The notes under the pieces are model-generated. The model was given only the letters and a program-made list of their open reading frames with translations. It was not told where the DNA came from and ran no database searches. Positions 7,359-14,356 of a stretch of DNA of 25,186 nucleotides are shown here, piece after piece. Positions within the stretch are counted from its first letter, which is position 1. Every line of letters begins with the position of its first letter. The DNA comes from an uncultured Collinsella sp. (lineage in GTDB: Bacteria > Actinomycetota > Coriobacteriia > Coriobacteriales > Coriobacteriaceae): contig URNQ01000008.1 in assembly GCA_900549245.1 (NCBI GenBank), forward strand, positions 1 through 25,186. Reading direction: 5' to 3'. Position numbers and translations under genes: made by a program.

Positions 7359-8390
7359 TTATGGATTTAAAAACTCAGATCCGATAGCACGTTCGTAAGA
7401 CTGGATCGTTTCGGCATTTGCCCTCTCGATATCATTAAGCGGTGATGTCATCGCATCAAATTCCTCAGGCGAGTATATGCCTTCATACCAATCTTTATTG
7501 TCGAAATACTCTTGAATCTTCTCATTCTTGAACTTGCGACCATGGCGTGCATATATTTCGTTTCTTGCCAAGCAAAGCTCCCATGTGCTCATGCCCATTT
7601 CTCTGATCTCCGCCTCGGTATAACGCCGCGAGTCGCTTTCAGAAAGTAAGTATCCGTCTACTGTCGAACTCTTCGCGTCACAGTAATAGGAAAAGCTATC
7701 CATAACCTTATGTGATTGACCATCAATATATGAAACGACAACCGTACGGCTATCGCCCGAATCACTACCGAGTGTTGATCGATATGCGAGCTTGCAAACC
7801 CCGTCCGAGCCGACTGCGACGCTCCGAGGGCTGATCGAAGCCTGGCCACCGCTCACCCCTGTTTCTTTAACGACCCAATTCTCTGGCTTTGATAGCATCC
7901 CTTTTGAAGATCCCGTTACCTTAACATTCACCATCATCTCAGGAAACGCGCCTGAATTATTAGATATCACCGTCAATTCTGTTGCGCCTTCACCATCATC
8001 TGCATCTTCTTCACATGAATTTTCCGGCTCGGCTTCATCGGCATCCGTTTCATATATCGTGCTTTGATGGCTTTGAGCTGATTCCGATGAAAGATGACTG
8101 CTCCCGGATCGGCTCCAGACGAAATAGCCGCCAACGACGATGACGGCCACCAGACCAATTATCACTATTTTATTTGAATCGAATCCGCCAATTAACCCAA
8201 TTGCTCTTTTACCGAGCTCGTTGCCGGAATCCTCTGCCCCTGCTCTCCCCTTCGCATTTTCTTGGACATCGAATGACATCCGCTCATTCTCTGCGGTCGG
8301 CCGACCTGCATCAGAAGATACTTTCGCAGCACAAAAGGGACAGTAAACCGTCCCTTCTTCTATCTCTGCGTTACATTTGGGACACTTCAC
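7359..8390 (-). CDS. Zinc-ribbon, single-pass membrane protein with C-terminal YARHG domain
   Basis: A 343-residue protein starting at the GTG at 8390, which puts the zinc ribbon at the very N-terminus (C3, C6, C17, C20 in the pattern CPxC-x10-CPxC) and has AAGGGGGAG just upstream; an in-frame TTG at 8405 has no ribosome binding site. A polar linker leads to one membrane helix (about 75-92, IVIIGLVAVIVVGGYFVW), an acidic stretch (about 113-135), a beta-rich domain (about 138-240) and a C-terminal YARHG domain (about 248-335, core ARNEIYARHGRKF). The predicted topology is zinc ribbon inside and YARHG domain outside. YARHG domains are generally extracellular and often occur in cell-envelope proteins, with no fixed activity known to me. 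It is the last gene of the minus-strand operon, 24 bases after the amidase. Confidence 0.85.
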   Translation of the reverse strand: MKCPKCNAEIEEGTVYCPFCAAKVSSDAGRPTAENERMSFDVQENAKGRAGAEDSGNELGKRAIGLIGGFDSNKIVIIGLVAVIVVGGYFVWSRSGSSHLSSESAQSHQSTIYETDADEAEPENSCEEDADDGEGATELTVISNNSGAFPEMMVNVKVTGSSKGMLSKPENWVVKETGVSGGQASISPRSVAVGSDGVCKLAYRSTLGSDSGDSRTVVVSYIDGQSHKVMDSFSYYCDAKSSTVDGYLLSESDSRRYTEAEIREMGMSTWELCLARNEIYARHGRKFKNEKIQEYFDNKDWYEGIYSPEEFDAMTSPLNDIERANAETIQSYERAIGSEFLNP

Positions 8391-8414
8391 TGTCTCCCCC
8401 TTCAATCTGTCTTT

Positions 8415-9248
8415 TTATCCGTCAACATGACGTCGATATTCTTGATAGTTCGACAGATATGATGAGAATTCCGCCGATGTATCCGAATTTCCCGTCCGCC
8501 ACGCCTTGTGGTCGATAATCTGACTCTTGAACCCGTAATATTCATCGATATACGCGATTAGACCGTCGACAGCAATAAGCTGCTCTTCGGGATAATCACC
8601 CGACCCTCCAACATGGACCATCTCAATCCCAACGGAATATGAGTTCATGCCGTAATCGGGGCAACTTCCCCCTATCGGTAACGTTCCGACCCTGTCATCT
8701 CTCGACTCATCGATTATTCCATACTGCTCGTTCTTCCCAATATCGCCAAAACCGGCATGGTGCGCGATTTGATCGAGAGGCACACATTGAACGATCAACC
8801 CATCTTTTCCAACAACAAAATGAGCCGCTACCTTATTGCCGTTGGACTCCCACCAATCGATGACACTTTCAGGGGAAGAATCGCCCTCCGTATCGTGCAA
8901 AACGATGTACTTCTGATACTCGGGACCCTTAGGCCCATGCGCCAAGTCGGCGTAGTACCGTTCTTGAATGCTTAGCTGAAATTCCGAGCTCCCATCGATG
9001 GACAAAGAGCGAGATTCGTCTTGCTCCACAACCCCTGAAACCGTATCAGTAACTCTTGCATTGCAGATATCAAGCACATCTCCAACACCATCTGCACAAG
9101 CCACCAGCACGCAATTGCCTCCGCTGGATTTCACGACCTTTCTCACGCCAATACGACCGGCCAGAACAATTCCCAAGCCGAACAAGAAAACGGCAAGCGC
9201 GGAGGCGAGCCCCCGCGCCACCCATAAACGCCTAGAGCGAGCTTGCAT
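8415..9248 (-). CDS. Membrane-anchored N-acetylmuramoyl-L-alanine amidase (Amidase_2/PGRP fold)
   Basis: A basic N-terminus and one hydrophobic helix (about 11-31, ASALAVFLFGLGIVLAG) form a signal anchor. The catalytic domain (about 110-270) has Amidase_2 landmarks: IVLHDTEG with H118, AAHFVVGKDG (H143), the strand SVGIEMVHVG, and IDHKAWRTGNSDTS with H247 and D256. H118, H247 and D256 match the zinc ligands by position. The expected activity is cleavage of the amide bond between MurNAc and L-Ala in peptidoglycan outside the membrane. The chosen ATG (9248) overlaps the end of the preceding small gene by 17 bases; its ribosome binding site is weak and an in-frame ATG at 9263 is possible. In an operon with an FtsK-like ATPase, a cell-wall hydrolase could open a passage for a secretion machine (inference). 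Confidence 0.88.
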   Translation of the reverse strand: MQARSRRLWVARGLASALAVFLFGLGIVLAGRIGVRKVVKSSGGNCVLVACADGVGDVLDICNARVTDTVSGVVEQDESRSLSIDGSSEFQLSIQERYYADLAHGPKGPEYQKYIVLHDTEGDSSPESVIDWWESNGNKVAAHFVVGKDGLIVQCVPLDQIAHHAGFGDIGKNEQYGIIDESRDDRVGTLPIGGSCPDYGMNSYSVGIEMVHVGGSGDYPEEQLIAVDGLIAYIDEYYGFKSQIIDHKAWRTGNSDTSAEFSSYLSNYQEYRRHVDG

Positions 9249-9495
9249 ACGTACTGACCACATCGCATGCCGTACTGATAAGGCCACCCGCCTCGAGCAG
9301 CTTTGCCGCTGCCGCCCCAAGCTGCCCAACCGCCTCATTTTGAGCGGTCGAATTTGTTCCTTCCATTGCCGCGTTAAGCATGTCGTGCAGCGAATCGAGA
9401 TCGTCCGCCACCGTGGCGCACACGCCTCGCTGCGTCTCCATCTTCGACACCAACGTGTTCAGCTCTGCAACGAGCTGGCCGATGTTCTGACTCAT
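9232..9495 (-). CDS. ESAT-6/WXG100-sized helical protein lacking the WXG motif
   Basis: An 87-residue, all-helical, Trp-free acidic protein. Two amphipathic helices (about 3-45 and 50-82) are separated by a polar turn (EGTNSTAQNE), the helical hairpin layout and size of WXG100 secretion substrates. The WXG tripeptide itself is absent (QLGAAAAK follows the turn), and the C-terminal YxxxD/E signal is not clear. The start is supported by AAGGAA 7 bases upstream of the ATG. It lies between the coiled-coil membrane protein and the amidase and is followed within the operon by overlapping genes. A secreted or structural helical-hairpin partner of the FtsK-like ATPase is the favoured reading; it could equally be an unrelated small helical protein. 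Confidence 0.75.
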   Translation of the reverse strand: MSQNIGQLVAELNTLVSKMETQRGVCATVADDLDSLHDMLNAAMEGTNSTAQNEAVGQLGAAAAKLLEAGGLISTACDVVSTYASSL

Positions 9496-9513
9496 TTCTG
9501 TTCCTTTCCGTTG

Positions 9514-10101
9514 TCACAACAACCCAAATAGCACATTCGCAATAAGCGAAATTGCCCCAATACAGCACGCGCATAGAACCGCCGCCTGAGAAAGGCAGCC
9601 GCCTTTCGACTCCTCGGCCTTAACGGGAAGAGGATCCGGCATCGCCTTCTCTTCTTCCGCCAGAAGACGTTTCCGATCAAGAGCCGCCCGTCGAGCATCC
9701 AGTGCATTTGAAGATCGCTGACTCAACTCGTTCACAGACGTATCTTCTTCAATCATCTCGATATAGCAATCGATTTTCTTGATAAGCCCTGATAACGAAG
9801 AGGCAAGCTCGGCAGCGTCTTCATTCGACTCAATCGGTCTAACCATGTTCGGAAGCGCAACGCCGACGTCCTTTGCGCGACTCCCCTCAAGTCGTTTAGA
9901 CAATTGCGAAAAAGCCTCCTGCGCCTGATGCGCCAGGCGATCAATCTCCGTTTTCTTTTTGCCCGCCATGTTCTTCGCAGAGGTCGACTCCCGATCCCAA
10001 CGATCGCACTCCTGCTTAACAAGCTGGGCGCTCGACGCCTCCGATTTCAGAAATCGTTCTGCTTCGGACAGATACCTTTCGTACAAATCATCCCTGCTCA
10101 T
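9514..10101 (-). CDS. Coiled-coil protein with C-terminal tail anchor
   Basis: A 195-residue protein made of long charged helices (about 3-75 and 93-155, heptad-like Leu/Ala spacing), a short Pro-rich linker (PDPLPVK, 155-161) and a single C-terminal hydrophobic segment (about 170-193, with the Cys cluster CACC). The predicted topology is cytosolic coiled coil anchored by its tail. It has no family signature I recognise. The ATG overlaps the FtsK-like gene's end by 14 bases, and its ribosome binding site GGAGGAGGGG lies within that gene. Because the ATPase has no membrane segment of its own, this protein is a reasonable candidate for tethering it (inference). Confidence 0.82.
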   Translation of the reverse strand: MSRDDLYERYLSEAERFLKSEASSAQLVKQECDRWDRESTSAKNMAGKKKTEIDRLAHQAQEAFSQLSKRLEGSRAKDVGVALPNMVRPIESNEDAAELASSLSGLIKKIDCYIEMIEEDTSVNELSQRSSNALDARRAALDRKRLLAEEEKAMPDPLPVKAEESKGGCLSQAAVLCACCIGAISLIANVLFGLL

Positions 10102-12793
10102 CGTCGCCCCTCCTCCATAATCGCGTTGTGATAAAGGGCATGAGCTTCATTGAGGGACGCCCCGAGGAAGCCTCCTTGTAAAGGACCCGGTTCTCTTGCC
10201 CGTTCCACTGGCACAGCGGGCCATCCAACTGCTTCGCTGCGACGTTCGAGCCAAACAGACACGCCACGCCGTCAAAAGACGACAGTCCCGATGAACCCAA
10301 CTGCGCTGAAAGCGCTACGGGGGTTTGCCAATGGCAGACAAAGTGGATTCCGTGCATAGGAGCCTCGCGGAACACCTTTTGAATCTTCTGCTGAGCACCA
10401 AAGTCGAAAGATCCTAGTGAGTCCGCATTCGGCACCAACACAAACCGCTCCCGCCTACATTCTTCCCCGACATCATTTCTCTGAAGACAATCGGCAATCC
10501 ATGCAATCGCTTCGTCCGAAGGCACGACCTTCGGAGAAACCCCTGCACGAGCGCATATCTCCAGAGTCGAATCAGAAATATGGCGCGCGCCATCCTCCAC
10601 TACAGCAAACTCAGCGCCTCGCTCATAGCGTGCAAGCGATAAAACAAGCGTTTCCATAACGCACGCCGCAAGATCGACAGAATTCGGAAGATCACCGAGC
10701 CCTGGCAGCGTTCCCCTGCCCACAAGAGCGATATTGCTTCCCGCAGCTCTTTCAAACGAGAAATATATCGGTGCCAACCCAGCAGAAACACCCCGGCCAA
10801 GCAAGGCGCTCGGCACGTTACCTGAATCTATGTCGCTCTGCTCAAGGAGGGCCTCAGCCAACTCCGGTAGAGTGCTTCCGTCGAAAACCACCGGCTCATC
10901 AAGGTGCTCTTTTGACATTGCATAGAACTTGTTCCTGAGACTGTCCAACGTGGCATCCTCAGCAAACGGTGTAAGCACCGTCACATTTGCGCTCGGATTT
11001 CCGTAATCTTCGTTCAGAATCGCCTGCCCCCTGAACCTTAGACTAGCGGCCGCCTCGTTAAAGGGTCCGAAAGTCGCCCGCGACTCCGCCGGCGAGTTTT
11101 TCAATCCGATACGGATAGGAAACTGTGCGAAGAACTTGCCCTGGGAAATGGCAAGATTGGTTATCCCGCCGATACTTTGTGACGCCAGTATCACGTGAAT
11201 ACCGTATGCACGATAGAGGCGAACGATGCGTTCCAAAAGTTCACAGGCTTCCTTGCCTCTCGAGCCTTCTAGAAATAGCTGGAACTCATCAATGACCACA
11301 ACGATACGCGGCATCTTATTCCCGCTATTGCGCCGATACTTAAGCAGATTATCTCCGTAAGGCTTGATCGCAGCGGCCCTCCGCTTGGCCTCTGCGGCTA
11401 TGGAATTCAGCACATCCATGGCAAAGTCTTCATCGGCCTCAAGCCCAAATGCCTTTACCTGCGGTAGATACTCGGGGGAATCCAGCGTAGGAGCCATGGG
11501 AAACAGGGTAACGCCCTCTTTGAAATCAAACAGATAGAGTTCCAACTCGTCGGGAGAATACCTGACGCACAAACCGTAGATGATATCTTTCAACAGATTC
11601 GATTTACCCTGTCCGACCGCGCCGGTTATCAATGCATTATGTCTTTGAGTCTCATTCGAGCCAATCGTGACATCAACCGTCTGGGTTCCACGCAGACCCA
11701 GCGAGAACGTGACTCCGTCCTCGCTCGTCTCCATCCAATACTCCGCGGGAAGTACCGACTCGATCTTTACTTCGGGCAACCGCAGCTCTGCCGCTGATCG
11801 GGCCATCCGCTCGGCGGCTTGGGTCGATTCAATCGTGTCAAGCTCATAGAGCTCAACATCGTAGCCATCGTGACCCAGCCATCGGGCATGACTGCCCGAG
11901 AATAGTTCGAGACGCTCCGAAACAGGATAGGAACGTTTCTTCTCGCAATACCATTTGGGCAAGTCGTCCATCTTAGGTTGTATCATTAGGAAAGAAGTGC
12001 CTGCCTTTGGGGCCGCCTTCATCAGCGAGCATACACGGTCGTATTGCTCGGCAGCCATTCCCATCGGCATATCGTGGATCACAACGAGCTGGTACTTCTC
12101 GACCGGCATTCCGACCCGTTGGTGATATACCGCCAGGCACTCATCGTCTGACAGCAACTCGTTGTTGATTCGCGTCACACGGTCGGTCAGCTCGTTGAGT
12201 AAGGCATCGAGTTCGCCCCTCGAATGCAAATACCTGACCGCCGCCTCGCCTTGCCCGTTCCGACCAATCGTCGAAAAAGGAGCCTCGATGTTTTTGAGTG
12301 CCGGGTCAAAACTAATGATTTCAACTTGCGACGCTGAGGTCGTTAAAAGCGTCTTGGCCTCTACCTCGCGTACCACCCCGTCTGAAATGCAGCCCTCGCC
12401 TGAAACCGACATCACGATATTGCCGTGACCAAGCAACGGAACGATAAAGGGCACCGTAAACAGATCGTCACGTTTTGAAGTTTTCGACATCGATCCAATC
12501 TGGATATACTCGGCGGCGTTAAGGGCGGAGCCCTCCTCAACCTTCAGCAATTCGTCAACGATATCCTGAACGCGTTTCTTCGTAAGGGCATTGCGCCGCT
12601 TTTCGCGGCTCTTAAGCTTATTAAGCGCCCGCGCTTTTGCCTCGCGCTTTTCCTCCAATGTCGCCTTCAGCCACATGTCAACAGATGCAGACTGAGATTT
12701 ACAAGCACCAAGCAGGTGGGCCTGGCACTCTATTGTCTCATTGACCGTCCGCCTCATCTCGTAATATGTTTCCTCCAGAGACATACCAGCCAT
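10088..12793 (-). CDS. FtsK/SpoIIIE-HerA-type double ATPase (EccC/EssC-like), no membrane segments
   Basis: A 901-residue protein. Residues 1-85 are a charged helical coiled coil. Residues 95-380 form a mixed alpha/beta region without motifs I recognise. The first ATPase domain (about 375-625) is intact: Walker A GAVGQGKS (391-398), the FtsK-family strand YLFDFKEGV (420-428), Walker B VVVIDEFQ (498-505) and ILASQS (535-540). A second ATPase-like domain (about 655-890) has only GRGTLPGLG (692-700) where a P-loop should be, with no GKS/T. Tandem domains with inactive distal copies are characteristic of EccC/EssC type VII motors, but those carry N-terminal membrane helices that are absent here. 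It could move protein or DNA. The ATG overlaps the GrpE-like stop (TGATG) and GAGG is 4 bases upstream. No codon disruption is seen. Confidence 0.92.
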   Translation of the reverse strand: MAGMSLEETYYEMRRTVNETIECQAHLLGACKSQSASVDMWLKATLEEKREAKARALNKLKSREKRRNALTKKRVQDIVDELLKVEEGSALNAAEYIQIGSMSKTSKRDDLFTVPFIVPLLGHGNIVMSVSGEGCISDGVVREVEAKTLLTTSASQVEIISFDPALKNIEAPFSTIGRNGQGEAAVRYLHSRGELDALLNELTDRVTRINNELLSDDECLAVYHQRVGMPVEKYQLVVIHDMPMGMAAEQYDRVCSLMKAAPKAGTSFLMIQPKMDDLPKWYCEKKRSYPVSERLELFSGSHARWLGHDGYDVELYELDTIESTQAAERMARSAAELRLPEVKIESVLPAEYWMETSEDGVTFSLGLRGTQTVDVTIGSNETQRHNALITGAVGQGKSNLLKDIIYGLCVRYSPDELELYLFDFKEGVTLFPMAPTLDSPEYLPQVKAFGLEADEDFAMDVLNSIAAEAKRRAAAIKPYGDNLLKYRRNSGNKMPRIVVVIDEFQLFLEGSRGKEACELLERIVRLYRAYGIHVILASQSIGGITNLAISQGKFFAQFPIRIGLKNSPAESRATFGPFNEAAASLRFRGQAILNEDYGNPSANVTVLTPFAEDATLDSLRNKFYAMSKEHLDEPVVFDGSTLPELAEALLEQSDIDSGNVPSALLGRGVSAGLAPIYFSFERAAGSNIALVGRGTLPGLGDLPNSVDLAACVMETLVLSLARYERGAEFAVVEDGARHISDSTLEICARAGVSPKVVPSDEAIAWIADCLQRNDVGEECRRERFVLVPNADSLGSFDFGAQQKIQKVFREAPMHGIHFVCHWQTPVALSAQLGSSGLSSFDGVACLFGSNVAAKQLDGPLCQWNGQENRVLYKEASSGRPSMKLMPFITTRLWRRGDDEQG

Positions 12794-13239
12794 CAGTCCT
12801 CTTCGTGCCGAAAGACAACCACTCGCGCTGGGCGGAGAAGCCTTCCGCCAATTCTGTAACCGTCTCGCTCTACTCGAGCCACCTTTCCATCTTTAAAGGC
12901 CTCGTCTGTCTTAATGAATCCAACGATTTCATGCTCATGCAGGTTAACTGTCTCGTCACATAGAACAGGTTCAAGCCCGTAATGGCTACAAACCCCGACA
13001 ATCTCGTCCACAATCGAAGACCTCAAGTCCTCTGACAGCGGCTCATTCTTAACCCTATCAACGGCAAGTAGCAGCTCGCTGAATAATCCCGCATAAGCTT
13101 CGCCAGTGGTCAAGTCTTTGATTTTTCTTGAATCTGACTTGAGAGAAGCAAGAGACGCTCTGAGCTCTTCTGCACAGTCAATAATTGCCCGGCGATCCAT
13201 CTCTAAGCTGTCAAGCGCTTGACCCCACCGCACGTCCAT
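12793..13239 (-). CDS. Short GrpE-like nucleotide exchange factor
   Basis: A 148-residue protein. The C-terminal half has the GrpE beta-domain signature: GLEPVL (88-93), VNLHEHEIVGF (98-108, corresponding to the FDPnxHeAV motif of GrpE) and the closing DGYRIGGRLLRPARVVV (126-142), very close to the GY-x-grllRPA-V-V ending of GrpE. A helical segment (about 1-80, with SELLLAVDRVKNEP) replaces the longer GrpE coiled coil and four-helix bundle. GrpE releases ADP from DnaK-type Hsp70 proteins. Encoded between the J-like protein and the FtsK-like ATPase and overlapping both by one base, it is probably the dedicated exchange factor of the Hsp70 encoded upstream rather than the housekeeping GrpE. Confidence 0.85.
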   Translation of the reverse strand: MDVRWGQALDSLEMDRRAIIDCAEELRASLASLKSDSRKIKDLTTGEAYAGLFSELLLAVDRVKNEPLSEDLRSSIVDEIVGVCSHYGLEPVLCDETVNLHEHEIVGFIKTDEAFKDGKVARVERDGYRIGGRLLRPARVVVFRHEED

Positions 13240-14348
13240 TATTGGAGCCCCGTCCTCTTTGCAAGCTCTCCTAATTTACGGGCATTGATCATCCATCCGG
13301 TCGGCACAACAAAGAAGAACGCATACAGGAGCAGCCCAAAGAACAGGACGAGCGTCAAGAGAGCGCCGCTTGACCCGCTTATCATAAATAAGAAAGTCAA
13401 AGCGCAGAGAATCCAAAACCATCGGCCCGGTGCAATGTAGTGCCTTTTGCGTGCCCAGTCGATAAGGCCCTCCATTTTCTCAATCCATTCCACATCAGCC
13501 TTGTCGATATTTCCCAACGCGCGCATTTCGCTAACGACAAGTTCAGCATGCTGGATTTGTTTCATATTGGTGAAATAGCCGGCATTATCCTTTGAGCTCA
13601 TTTTGCTCTCGACATCCGTCTCTAAGCACCGGCATAACGAGCTTAGAACGGGTTCATAATCCGGATGTGCCTCATGTAGGTTGCGCGCCATAGTGAGGGC
13701 TTGATCAAATTTCCCCTGAAGGTAACGCGCGTCAACCAAGCGCGCCATAATTGTATAGTCGTTCTTATCAATCTGCTGGGCCTTCAGAAACTCAGCCTCG
13801 GCGTCTGCGTATTTATCGATCATTATGTATGAGTCGCCCAACAGCCTATGGGCGGTCGCCTGATGCGAGCCAAGCTTCAGCAGCTCAGATGCGGCAAAAA
13901 TGGACTCGTCATACTTGTCCATCGTATATGCCGCCAGAGCCCACACAAGCCATGCTTCCGCATCGGTTGAGCAATTCCTTGTTGCTTCCCTAGCGGCAAA
14001 ACAAGCGTTGGCACTCTGACCGTTTTTGAAATAATCTTTCGCTTCTGAAGTCCAGTCTTTCTCGGCAGTTGCAGCACGGGCGTCTTTTTCCAGCTCCTTC
14101 TCGCTGTCACACTTCCCGCTATCATATGCGGCATCGTATTTCATGCGTTTTGCGCTATCGTGAAACAACGAATCTGCTTCATTTAAGAGCTGCATCATCC
14201 TTTCGGCATTTGCCCTCTGCATGGCATCGGGCGAGCCCTCGAGGCGCCTGAAGCGCTTTCTAGTTTTCTTGATTGCCCCTTCGATATCCTCAATCGAGGC
14301 GTCCTTTTGCAGTTCAAGGATTCCGTAGTAGTCGACAAATTCTTCCAT
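13239..14348 (-). CDS. J-like/TPR protein with two C-terminal membrane helices
   Basis: A 369-residue protein. Residues 5-77 align with a J-domain from DYYGIL to AKRMKYDAAYD, with helix II (EDIEGAIKKTRKRF) and helix III (AERMMQLLNEADSLF), but the catalytic HPD loop is lost: the place of HPD is RRL, and the only similar tripeptide is SPD at 39-41. Residues about 98-245 are TPR-like helical repeats (for example AWLVWALAAYTMDKYDESI and AEAEFLKAQQIDKNDYTIMA). Two hydrophobic helices (about 309-325 and 327-349) would place the J/TPR part in the cytosol. It starts 8 bases after the Hsp70 stop, with AGGA 6 bases before the ATG. It probably brings the Hsp70 to a membrane complex; without HPD it may not stimulate ATP hydrolysis. 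Confidence 0.85.
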   Translation of the reverse strand: MEEFVDYYGILELQKDASIEDIEGAIKKTRKRFRRLEGSPDAMQRANAERMMQLLNEADSLFHDSAKRMKYDAAYDSGKCDSEKELEKDARAATAEKDWTSEAKDYFKNGQSANACFAAREATRNCSTDAEAWLVWALAAYTMDKYDESIFAASELLKLGSHQATAHRLLGDSYIMIDKYADAEAEFLKAQQIDKNDYTIMARLVDARYLQGKFDQALTMARNLHEAHPDYEPVLSSLCRCLETDVESKMSSKDNAGYFTNMKQIQHAELVVSEMRALGNIDKADVEWIEKMEGLIDWARKRHYIAPGRWFWILCALTFLFMISGSSGALLTLVLFFGLLLYAFFFVVPTGWMINARKLGELAKRTGLQ

Positions 14349-14356
14349 CTGATTTC

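Noticed and set aside
13355..14348. SPD tripeptide of the J-like protein as a functional HPD motif
   Set aside because: The histidine is absent and the tripeptide lies several residues beyond the normal loop position.
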